A stretch of 64,000 bases of DNA from Elmis aenea (lineage: Eukaryota; Arthropoda; Insecta; Coleoptera; Elmidae): NCBI GenBank assembly GCA_947652605.1, contig OX393577.1, positions 31,871,466 through 31,935,465 of the forward strand, in the 5' to 3' direction. How positions within the stretch are numbered: the first letter of the stretch is position 1; every line of letters begins with the position of its first letter. A program made the translations under genes and the position numbers. The notes beneath the pieces are model-generated. The model made no database searches. It saw only the letters and a list, made by a program, of their open reading frames with translations, and was not told the DNA's origin. Shown in pieces: positions 1 through 12,400 of the stretch.

Positions 1-2739
1 CAGATTTATTTATACTTAATACAATATCCTATGTTATGTTATTATGTTGTTATTAAGACTAAACAAAAATATACGTAAAATATGAATAATACCTACAATT
101 CGGTTGGATTAAAATAAAAACACTAGTATAAAAAAGTAACATTTTTTCAATGTATCTATTAATATTTTAGATTGTTAAATATACTTTTCGTTTAGTAAAT
201 ATTTATAATTGTAAAATATACCTTACTATCGTCAGATGTGCAATGTAATAAATGTTAATTTATATTTTTCCTATTATTTTCCTTACGTATCGCAAAATAT
301 GAATGATAATCTAAAAAATACAAAATAATGTTATAAACACATGAAATATGTGAGTAACAAGCAATAATTGGGCGTCATATAGGTATTTAGCAGTTAATAT
401 TTAAACAGAATCGTGCGTTAATTAGAGACAATTATTCCGTAAACGCCTACTAAAATTAACAAGACGTAAACGTGGATTAGAAACATATATTTTGCATGCG
501 TTTAACTAAAACACAAACCTTTTTCTCACGATTTATAATTACTTGTGAGTTGGTGAGCTAATAACGCGCTTCCTAGTGGTGTTTCTGATTCGATAGTATA
601 TAAGTGATTCTTCTTTTTGTGAATGCTCTGGCACTCGGCGAAGGTGAACGTCCGCGGTTATTCCTCTTGCGAGCCGCTGGCAATAAGCGCTGCTAGCTAT
701 TACTGGCTACACTTGGTGCGTACTACGGATTATCTCGCATAACAGCAAATCGCAATGTCCTATAAATTGACATTGTCAATCCTTCGCTTATCAAAATCCA
801 CTGAATATTTACAGACTTTTGATGAACCACTAATCTTCGGGCCTCCCATCGGTGGATAACAAAAATTCGACATCTTCGAATAAAAAATTAATTACGGCAA
901 AAAGTACATTGGCCTCTTCACAGCGTTCTTTCACGATGAACCGAACGCCAAAATGTTCCAACTTAGCTGGATGCCTGATCAGTGTGATCCTGTCACTAAG
1001 CGTTTGGTTTTTTCTTTTTAGTTTCTATATTTTTATAACGTTTGATTCACGAAGATTACCTTTCTGTTAACCGATAACGTAAAAGTTCGTAATCTTTTTT
1101 AGAAAACTTGATGAAGACGCTTCTAGACTTCTAAGAAGTTAGTAAATAATTACGTTATCTATTATATGACAGGGGTTTTTATGAAAAGTCAATTTTTTAA
1201 TTCTTCGGCCTGTAAATATTCAGAGTATAATTACCTCATTTTTTACTACAATTATTAATTACTGATATCCATCTATTGTCGAAATAAAAATTTCATTTAC
1301 TCAACTAGTAATCTATAATCAATATGATGAGTTACTGTTCTCTAAATGAATAATTATTAATACCAAATTTAGAGTTACATATCTTCATGTTACATACTAA
1401 TTTTAATAATTTTCTATTTCATAGTAATTTGATGTTATTGTCGTGTTATATTTATTCAGCAAGTTTCATTAGATAATTTTTAGTTTATTTGTATAATTTG
1501 TCTTCGTCAATTAGCTAACTAAAATAAATCATTCCTTTAATCAAGTTTGATGCATATAAATACTTTTGCATTATAATCCAAGTTTAAATAAAAACTACGA
1601 ATTATTGTTAGGTACTTTCGACATTTTTACAATGTTTCTCTTAGAATAATTATTAACGTTCAAATGTTTAAAATATAATACATGTGTAAACGTATTTGTT
1701 ATGATGTCATTTATGTAGCAGTTTTATTATTCTGTTGTAAAACGGGCAACACAAAAATTTTAACTGCAGGTTGTATACATATGTACTTACACATACATAC
1801 ATGATTGATTAATGATCGCTCAAGGGAATCAATCCAGTGGGCCCAAAAATATTGCATACCATCACAAATAAAATGGAATTTGTTCTTACATATGCATGAA
1901 AATCTTTCGCTATTATAGTTTTTGTCGAATTTCAGTTACTCTTAGTATGTAAAAAAACTTACTGACTGTTTTGTTGTAAGGAAATTTTCCGAAAGATATA
2001 CATTATACATATAAAGAATAATTAAAAGTAAGTTTATAAGTCATAAAACGCCATAAAATTTCTGAATAATGAAATCATGTTAATTATCGTAACGCACCAG
2101 TAATAAAATGAGTAATGAACGAAGGAAAAGTGAATGATTCTCAGAAGCCTTAAAAACAGAACCGGTTTTGGTAGCCGAAAACTGTCGTCTTAAATGGTAT
2201 TATTTGAACTAAATACGTTATCAGCACATTGATATAGTAAATATGGATTTGAAGATAATTATTGTGTTTATGAAGAAGTAGGAGCAAGCTCCAGCTTGAT
2301 CTGAGTGTGAATGAACTTTGACTAGAACCGGTTCCATTTCTCAGAGCTACACACGTGTATATGCTGCGGCGTCTTCTCAATTGGTGGATTCAGTTGCACC
2401 CGATCTTAAACCCTAATCAGGTCCTGAACCTGTTTGATAACTACATACTTGCGGACATATCGTATTTAGAGCGAAAGAAGAGATGTGTGCATTGTTAAAT
2501 CTCACGGTATCCAGATGCGTGATTTCGCATATTGTTTTATAACAAAGGGCTCAATAGAGTTACAATAGATCATCAACACTGGGTGCCGAGCGACAACACT
2601 TGCTTAATGTAATGAAAGAACAGCCAACCCCCGAAAGTCGCATTATTTGCGGACTCGCACGTCCTTGAGCTAAAGCTCCGTAATAGCTCCACAATAACGA
2701 TAATAAGATTTGCATTCTTATCGTGATTTCGGCTCTCAC
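1..2739. other. Upstream region without a supported gene
   Basis: AT-rich DNA with no recognisable protein or RNA gene. A less AT-rich patch at about 560-770 could hold an upstream E78 exon or enhancer; no splice-linked coding frame was found. The frame at 852-1070 has no ATG at its nominal start and matches nothing I know. Confidence 0.5.
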
Positions 2740-3138
2740 TCAGCCCGCCTCCTCGCTGCACGGCTGGCGGTCAATGAACCAGTGCCGGTAGCATGGCCAC
2801 CAGTTCCCTCCTCTCTCCGTGGCTCTTACCTGGCGAGAGACCCAGCTGCGAGCATTAGTAGTACGGGATTATACAACCTCGAGTGCGATGCTGCTAAGGA
2901 CCCGGTGTTGATCACGTGGCCATGCGTCTCGACGCTCAGAACGGAAGAGGACGCGAGTGCGCGCCGGACCAACCACCTGCCGGCCCGAGCACACGTGAAT
3001 CGGGGGTGTGACGGTGTTTTTAGCCGCTGGACATCTTCTTCAGAGGATGGGCTGAACGATGTTCGCATATGTGAGTGAAGACACCGCGCCAACTATGGAT
3101 GCTTGTCGTATCGACTTTGTGGTATATTGAGTGGCAAC
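2740..3138 (+). promoter_or_regulatory. Probable E78 5' UTR/promoter region
   Basis: A clearly GC- and CpG-richer block (for example around 2745-2830 and 2930-3020) in otherwise AT-rich DNA, directly before the E78 start. Open frames cross it on both strands, but none resembles a known protein. I read it as 5' UTR plus proximal promoter. No TATA box or initiator is clear enough to place the transcription start. Confidence 0.45.
3059..3130 (+). promoter_or_regulatory. Upstream ORF in the E78 leader (23 codons)
   Basis: ATG at 3059 opens a 23-residue frame (MFAYVSEDTAPTMDACRIDF...) with TGA at 3128-3130, eight bases before the E78 ATG. It could limit ribosome access to the E78 start if this leader is transcribed. 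Whether it lies in the mature mRNA is not known. Confidence 0.35.
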
Positions 3139-3445
3139 ATGGACGTTTTTAAAATCGACCAATCTCTGAGCGGTAATCTTGGTAGTGCACCGTCTCCGGA
3201 TAAAATTACACCAGAAGTGTCCTTCGATGCTGGTTCCGAGTTTAATTTAAGTTTTTTTGACACTCCCGAAGACAATAGTACGCAGGGATTCAGCGATCCC
3301 GGCTCCGTAGGGTCTACTTCGGCAAGTTCCCCACCACCTCAGCAGCTTACTCCTTTGCACCTTTCCTTGCCGGGCTCTAGCACCCCTGGACCGCTATTAT
3401 TATCGCCCCCCGGTACATCGTCCACTGCAATTACTGCCAAGCAAG
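3139..3445 (+). CDS. E78: E78 coding exon 1: N-terminal A/B domain
   Basis: Encodes residues 1-102 plus the first base of codon 103. It begins [15 protein letters not shown] and becomes rich in Ser, Pro and Thr, as expected for an unstructured A/B domain. The in-frame triplet 3074-3076 is a TGA with no ATG between it and 3139, so MDVF is the only ATG start in frame. The context (GGCAACATGG) is good for initiation. The donor is CAAG|GTATTC. The frame stays open past the donor to 3495, but the split codon G|AA (Glu) joins cleanly to exon 2, so the read-through is not used in this model. Confidence 0.85.
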
Positions 3446-6400
3446 GTATTCTATTTGATTCTATAGTGCAGCTATTGCGCCACCCCTTTTTTTAAATAAG
3501 CACTCATTGTACCACGAGTAAAATAGTTGATCATTGAAAGTTGGTAGTTGCGATAAAGAGAATGTTTTTTCGTTCTTATCGTTTCAATTCGCCCATGAAT
3601 CTTTTACGGCATTGCAACAATAACACGGATTTTATAAATAAACGTTAAATGCAGTGTACTATAAAAAAATGCATGCGTAGTAGCAAAACTGATTTAATAG
3701 AATATAATCAAAATGAAAATCGCTTTAACTTGTAATCCAGCCAACAACTTCGACTTTATGGAGCTGAGAACATGACCGCGGTCACTTGGTTCGATCAACT
3801 TTACCAAATAATTTGATATTCAGAATTTTAAACATGTCACGTTTGCATAAGGTGCATCAATATTAAATTGGACAGACACTATGTAGAAGGCTCTCAAATA
3901 CGTTGGAATTTGCGTTATTATTTAACAAATATATGTTTTCGTACCGGTATCTTAATAAAGCAGCGCACTTGGAATAACATTAAAATAACATTTTTTATTA
4001 TCTTGCTTACTTTTATTGTTTATTATTTTTAATCATGATCATTACTGTAGCAAAAGTAAAATTAAAAACGTTATGATTTGTAGACAAACTTTATTAGTGG
4101 TTGCTGGTTGTACTCAAAGGTGCATTTTATTTTGTTAAGAGCAAAAATATTGGAATATACATAAATAATAAAATTCAATTCGTCAAATTTAAGTCTATTA
4201 TCACATATGAAAAAAAATCTTTCATTTTCATTGCAGATGGATAGTTTTCTGTTATTTTGGACGAATATTACAATTATTTTTCTATTGCGCTTTATTTAAA
4301 TTAATTTAATTAATCAAATTATTAATAAGGTTAAGTAAAACATTATCAAACTAATCGTTATTTCTAAAGCTACAATTAATTTCATTTTATTAAGATCAAT
4401 ATAAATCTTATTAAATGTATCCGAAGCACTACAAATATTTCAGTGGCAAATCTCTGTTTGTCCACCGATATAAATTAATGTATGTTTGTATAGGTTTTTA
4501 AAATTATTTATTAGGTTGCTTCCTTGGTTGACATTAAACAAATCTCCAACGAATTTTTGCCACTGATTAGTACCTAATAGCAACAGATTAAAAAAAGTTA
4601 ATGCTCCTAAAAACACGTAAAGAAAGTTAATTGTCGAATCTTTAAAAAGTACTCCAAATTTGAGCAATATCTGCAGACAGAAGTTTGTATTTGAATGGTA
4701 AATAATAAAGACTAAAAAATTAATCAACTTTACTTTAGGAAATTTATCAATTAATCATGTTTTTCAATGAGGTTATACAATAAGCATTTACAATCAAATC
4801 ATCATCTATTTTAAAGACTAATTGATTATGAAATTGTATGTTGTTTGGCATTATTTTTTAAGATCTTGTATCCTCATTTGTACAAAAAGATAGATATGTT
4901 ATTTAAAGTCGAAGATATTCATTTAGGTAAAATAGGGACCTTGAACTCGCAACAACTTTTTATTTTTAGACGCAAAGAGCAGCTAGATGCATAGGATTTA
5001 TAGATACACGAGTTTAGGTTCTTATTTTATTCCAATGGTTTACGTATTTATGGGGACCACTTTATAAATTGCATTTTATTTTACTAAAAAGATAGCCACA
5101 TATTTTTAATGAAGTTTTAATTGGTTACTTTTAATTATCGCGATTTTACTTTTAAATATAAATCGGTAAAATGAAACGAAAATCTAATAAACTGTTTAAA
5201 AGTTTGTTGAGCTTAAAGCTTAAGTGCAAAAATATTTTTATGATATTATGTAGTTCATTTTAAACAAAGAATAAGTTTACTAGTTGATACGTTTATTTAC
5301 ATTTACTTTTGTTGAATTAAAATTCGCTTAGTTTTTATCGAAAAAATACTACTTTCACAATTGCAACCCGCTTGTGTCAGCAAAAAGCTTAAACCCGAAG
5401 TAGCAACGTGGCAGTTGTTTTAAACTCGATCAGGGTAAATATAAGTTAATGAATTTTTTAAAAACAAAACTAAACAAAAACATGAAGTACTAAAACTAAT
5501 TAAAGCAGTTCTACGATTCAGAAAATCGATTTAAAGCATCATTTTTTGCTAATAGCGGTTTAAAAAAACAGTGTGAATATAGGTATCAAATTTTCAATGA
5601 TTTTTTAAATCTTTTTGTTCTTAATGCATGTTCTAAATAACGTTTAAGTTTGTATCATTACAACTATATACTTACGTATGACGTATCATATTTATTGTGC
5701 AAATGAGATAAACTTATATTCTATAAACTGTGTCACAATTCTTTGGTAATAACATATATATTTAAATACGATTTTTTAGTAAATTGCAGCGTTTTTAATA
5801 TTTAGTTTCAAGTTTAAATACTTAACCTACATATCTTAAAAACAATTAAAAAAACCTTAAAATATGCAAAAATAAAATATTTTCGAATGAAAAATTTACA
5901 AGCCATGCAAAGGACGTGGCTGTAATTTTTAAATGTGTTTAAAACATTAAAGTGTTCACTAATTCAAGTACAACAATTTTGTTTTCATTTAAACAAATTT
6001 GTTAATTTGCTAAATTTGTTCTTTTGGTTTTTAAGTTATAATTATTTTGTCAATTATGAAACAGTTATGATTTAATTAATATCCAAAGCAGAAATTAAAT
6101 AAGAAATACTTTGGACTTATTTTAAAATTTATTTGAAAAATCAGATATTTGCTGTGTTTTTAACGATAAAAGGAAACATGCTTCTTTAGCTTTTGTTATG
6201 GAAAAGCTGCTTACAATTTGGATGCATTATCATAGCATCTGCATAATTAGCAGTTCATTTGTATGTAAGGAAACGGAAACAGATTTTCAATTGAACATAT
6301 TGTGTTTTTTTTTTTAAACAAATTAAATGCCGATGTACATTATTCCTTTGTACGATAAATTGCAAATAATTTTGTAAATAATGATTAAAAATTATCAGCT

Positions 6401-9400
6401 CAGAAAATTAAACTAATTTAAAATAAAAAATATAAATCACTTACCTACATATCTATGTTTTGGGTGTACCACTGAATTCGGTCCACTATGGGGATTGCGA
6501 TGTAGGTAAAGATTCGGTTAAATTAACAAAGAGTTACATGTACTAAAACTAAATTTGTTGTAATATAAAAAAGTTCAGAAAATGCATATTAAATTTGATG
6601 AAACTAAAAAAATGTTGCAATTTTTCTTTTGTTTTTTCAAGTTTTAAAAATGAAAATTTAATATTTTAGGTAGATACTGTTATAATTTCACATGCCACAC
6701 AAAATGACACTATGATTGTCCAAGGCACACCAAGTTTCAGAGTTAGTATTTGTTTTTATCTATTAAATTATGTGTCATTTGTTATTAAAAAAAAACAAAG
6801 AAACATATTTTCTTACATCATAAATACAAAAACAATTTTCTTTAAGCAAATAAGTTATATTAATTATAAGCAATAGGGCTTTTGTTTAGTGTATAAATAA
6901 GACATTGCCGTTCATGGTCAACTCGTTAAAAGCATTTTAATTGGTGTAGGCGTATTTGGTAAATTTTTCCACAAGTGATTGCAAGGAGCAAAACATTGCA
7001 TTTTCCAGAACTTCCTGATTTCGCTTCATGAAAAGCTTTATTATATACAGGGTGAGACACGACGGACGCGTCGGAGTTTTATGACCAAACGGTATATATT
7101 TTCAAACTTTTGTCGCTGTTAGATTATGTAAGTCAATAAGGGCTACATTTTAAAAATATTTTCAAATATACAGGGTGCTCCAAAAAAGTGTGACATATCA
7201 AAGTTATACTTTTTCTTATGGAACACCCTGTATATTTTTACGTTTTTGGATTTCCTTTTAAATTTACTTCAAAAAATGTAAAAGGTTATATGGGTCTAAA
7301 GTCAACCGTTTTCGTGAAAATTGCATTTTCATGAAAATACAACACCTACATACTTTCAAAAATTTTCAACATTTAAAAACTTTGGAAAGTCTGAAAAAAT
7401 TCGCTTGGAGATAAGATTGACAATAGATTATGTAACACTTTGCACCACCTACATTTTTAAAATATTATACAGGGCGTTTTTTACGCTTGGTCAAACTTGT
7501 GAAAGTTTAAAGATAGATAACTCATTTTTTTTAAATACAACACCCTATATTTTTTTACACCGTCTTATAGAAAATTTAATTCTCTTTCGAAAACATAATT
7601 ACTGTTTTATACCTAAAATTGATATTTTCTGAGATATCGCGATTTTATTGTTAATTATTAGAGCAAAGTAATATTTTCAAGTAGGCTATGAAGGTAGACA
7701 GCGGTAATTTGAAACAATTGAAAGAAAAAACAAGAAACTTATAATTTTCTCGTTTGCTTACACACTTTTAACATATTTTTATAGGAAACTTGTAGTTTTA
7801 CCATACGTTTAAATAGAGATTTTTTAAAATTATTTATGCATTTATTTATTGGACCAGTGTTATAAGATAATTACTAAATCCTATAAACCATTTTTTGTCT
7901 GTTTACTATACGACACTACGACACTCTACCGAAAACAGTACCAACCATGTTTTTTTTTAAATGTAAAATTAGACAAGTCAGTTTACTTTTTTTTAAAGTC
8001 AGCGTTCCGTTCGCGTACCTAATACATTATCAATCGGTTTTTAGGACTTGGCAAACGAACAAACTCAATTATATGAAAAATATTGTGGCCCTCTATTAAA
8101 ACGTAAAAATGGTAAAACTACAACTTTCTTATAAAAAAAATGTCAAAAATGTGTAAGCAAACGAGAAAATTATAAGTTTCTTGTTCTTTCTTTCAATTGT
8201 TTCAAATTACCGCTGTCTACCTTCATAGCCTACTCGAAAATATCACTTTGCCCTAATAATTAACAATAAAATCGCGATATCTCGGAAAATATCAATTTTA
8301 GGTATAAAACAGTATCAATGTTTTCGAAAGAGAATTAAATTTTCTATAAGACGGTGTAAAAAAATATAGGGTGTTGTATTTAAAAAAAAATGAGTTATCG
8401 ATGTTTAAAGTTTCACAAGTTTGACCAAGCGTAAAAAACGCCCTGTATAATATTTTAAAAATGTAGGTGGTGCAAAGTGTTACATAATCTATTGTCAATC
8501 TTATCTCCAAGCGAATTTCTTCAAACTTGTCAAAGTTTTCAAATGTTGAAAATTTTTGAAAATACATACTGTATTTTCATGAAAATGAAATTTTACGAGA
8601 ACGGTTGACTTTAGACCCATATAACCTTATACATTTTTTGAAGTAAATTTAAAGAGGAATCCAAAAACGTAAAAATATACAGGGTGTTCCATAAGAAAAA
8701 GTATAACTTTGATATGTCACACTTTTTTGGAGCACCCTGTATATTTGAAAATATTTTTAAAATGTAGCCCTTACTGACTTACATAATCTAACAGCGACAG
8801 AAATTGGAAAATATAAATCGTTTCGCCATAAAACTCCGACGCGTCCGTCGTGACTCACCCTGTATAACTTGTTGCTAATTTATTCGAAGCCCTATCTCTT
8901 ATATTAAGCGAAATCACCATCTTTTGTTTATTTCATTTTTAGTTAAAATCCTGACTTGCTTTATTGTAATTCTTTTGTTGACTTATTCAAGTTTAACGAA
9001 AGTAAAAACACTAATTCAAACGTGATATCATAATCATTGTTAATTTTACATACATATATGTTTTTATACACTTATTCTAAAATAGAAACTAAAAACACTT
9101 AAAATTCGTTATCAGTTAAAGAATGTAAAATGAAAATTTCCATTTAATAAAAAAATACCATGTAGCAGTTCCTAAACGTAAGTTTCAAAATTACATAATT
9201 ATAACGCCGACATAGTTGCTTCTAAGGAAACGGATACTACTCTCTAAACATTTAATTACGAGCCTGAAAAATTTTAATTAGAATATTTGAATTAACCTCA
9301 CATTTTACTTTCACAGAAAAATACGGTTGAAAATTTCAGATTTTTATTTGACCGTTGTATAATATTTAAAAGGTATGACAATAATGACCTTGAAACGCGT

Positions 9401-12400
9401 AAAACGCGTGAGCCAATAATTTTTTAAACATCCTATTTCCATAACCTTGTAGGTCACTAACCCTTCAGGCTTTTTCAAGAGAAACAACAGGTTATCCGAA
9501 GGACTAAAGGGCGTCATATCGGCATGTCATCCGTAATATGACGACTTTTTCAAAGTAACGATATCAGATAAAATATAGATCTGCATACAGAAACTTATTA
9601 TATTATGTTTAAAGTGTTTTTGTTGTTTATCTTTAAGGTATTTTTGGACTTTTGTAATAACGAGAAAAATGTTAATTGATAATGCAAAAGAGACTAGACG
9701 ACGGTTAACAAAATATGGTGATCTTGTGTAAGATTGTCGCTAGAGGCGGCTCTATTTGTTATTCGATCTATTTCAATTGCTTTTTTATGACGGTATATGT
9801 ATAAATGCCTTTATTAAAGTTTTTTTTCCGTCTAACTCACATAAAAAAGCATATTTTATTTAAGGTGCCTGCAAAACGAGAATCTTTTATAGACTCTCAA
9901 TCTAACCTTTAAATGTACACATTTAAAACCGAAAATCTCGCGTATAACAAACCAAATTGTGCACTAATTTTTGTTCTCTTTAACTCGGGTGCGTATTATA
10001 CGCAATTATTAAAAATACGTTATTTTCAATGTCGAACATAACCTACATTGGGCTAAATCAAAGGTCGGCGAACCGGGGTATATTACCCCAAGTGAGGTAA
10101 AAATGGAATTCTTGGGGGTAATGAGGACCCAATAGACATAAATAAAATTATATAAAAAAACGCGTTCGTTGTTATATTTATAATTGTATTCTCCGTAAAA
10201 ATAGATTCAATAAACCTTTTGAATTTAAATAATCTATAATTTTCTTCCTTTCATATCAAGGGGGTAACGTCGGCGTAAATAAATATATTTTGGGGTAATA
10301 GGTTAAAAAGTTTCCCGATCCCTGGGCTAAATCAAGCATGCGTATTATTCACGAATGGTTATTTATTATAAGAGAGATTTTACTTACGTTAATACAAATT
10401 AATCATCAATGCCAACATTCTGTATACAGTTTCATATTGTCAAATGATTTGGGTTCTTGCAAAATTCAGATGTATTTAGAATCAGAGGCGAGTCTAGAAT
10501 TAGCAAAATCTTCAAGCTGAAGAACCGAAGATACTGGAATTAAAAAAATAATAAGAAACAAATCTTTACCAAATGCATTTTTTATGAAAATATTGAATAA
10601 TAACTCTTTGAAGACTTTTTTGGGCTAAATTCATATAGATTTCTTGGTATAAGGTAATTTTGAAGTTAAATATGCATTTATTGTGATGGAAAACGCAATA
10701 CCCTACTGAATATTTGTTACATTTTCCATGTAATATTGTGCTTTGTCTTCATATTGAAATTGGCAAGTTGGATTATTAAACGGGCTTGCAGATGAGTATA
10801 TTTTTTTTGTAACATTGTTATTGTAAAGTCACATTGGTTAAGCGCGAGCACATTTTAGCAGAGTGAGGCGGTACTTGTTCCGTCTTATGGTGGAGTCGCC
10901 TGTTATATTAAAATTGAAATTCACGGTTTCGTTAAAATCGCTATTATTTTTCTGTTAAGATAAAATTGTATCGGTGAGTGTAAAAGCGGGATAAGAACAC
11001 AAAATCATTTTTAAGTGAGAAAACAGATTCGTTTGAAATCAGTAAATCTGGGAAAAAAATTATTATCAGTTACTTAAAAAAAATATTTAAATGGATTGAG
11101 AGAAAAAACGATGGAAGTCCTGGGCGTATTTCCATTACAATTTTTAAGTAAATTTATTTAACACTAATTGATTTTATTCAAAACTTAGTAGATCACACAC
11201 GATTTCATTTAACCACACAAGTTAATCAGAGCAACGTGAATTTGTGTTTACACATGTATATAAGTTAATTTGACTACAAGTTCCTAAGCTTTTTTCATTT
11301 AAAAAATCGTTAAGATAATACAAAGTTGCAAAAAGTCGATTTGAATGAAACTAGTACCAATTTTCGTACAACATTAATGCAACTAACATACATATTATAA
11401 ATAATCATAAAATATGCTGCCATTGTGGCACCCACAAGACGCTTTATACACAGTAACGCAATTTGCACATGGTAGAAGGTAGAAGCAGTAAACACGAAAA
11501 CTTTTTTGAGTCGAGAGTTTTTTGGTTATTCAGTATTCACACATGATCTATCCATACGAACAATCTTATTTGTGCTGACCGATCTATAATTCATTATTAG
11601 ACTTGGTACTTGTATACTTGCAAACATCAAAATAAATCTATTAGACCAGGGCTTCTTAACCCTTAGGGGCCCTTAGGGGTCCGTAGAAAGATTTCAGGGG
11701 GTCCGCAAGCTTTAATGGGAAAAACTAATTTATTCATTTTATTTTTACTAACTTCTAACTGAAATCTAGATTTCATTTACTTATGAATGTATGCATTAAA
11801 TTACAATAGTATTGGCTGTGTCGAAGGTCCTGAATAGAAATAATAAATATTTTCATGTCGCAATACAGTTGTTAAACATTTTGAAAAAAATCTTCATTCT
11901 GAGAAAGGGTCCACGGCTTTCATCTGATTGACAAATGGGTCCATGGAACAAAAAATGTTAAGAACTCCTGCATTAGACCATCTTAAAAGCACACAAAATT
12001 TTACTGGATTATAAAATAATAATTTGACAAATACAACAGACGACGTCCAGTGGCACATTTTAATTTAAATTTAATGAACATAGCATTTGCGAATTTGATA
12101 TTTACATGAGTGTTAAGCACCGTGGAGATTTTCAATTCCTATCCGTGACTGTCTGTTAGTGTGAGCCTCTTAGCAATGTTAGAACATGCTCTGTTAAACC
12201 TTGAACTCCCCATTTGAACTATTATTACCACCGATTGTCAAAATCCAGCAGCGTCTCGTGTGTAAAACCGCGTAGTGCGTGTTAATAGTAATGATTCACC
12301 GAAGGGTACAATACTCTTCTACTTGTTCATTAATTCATGACGTATTAGTTATCCGTGATCTTGAAGTGCGACCTTAATTAAAACTACTATACACATGAAA

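Noticed and set aside
852..1070. 72-codon frame near the window start
   Set aside because: It has no ATG at its nominal start, no known similarity and AT-driven composition.
2710..3092. Overlapping frames on both strands before E78
   Set aside because: Open because the DNA is GC-rich; they resemble nothing, and the position fits the E78 leader.
3103..3138. A start for E78 at 3103
   Set aside because: The triplet there is TTG; the first in-frame ATG after the upstream stop is 3139.
7321..8567. Two ~100-residue frames encoding nearly the same protein on opposite strands
   Set aside because: They are mirror images in the two arms of a palindromic transposon and show no transposase motif.
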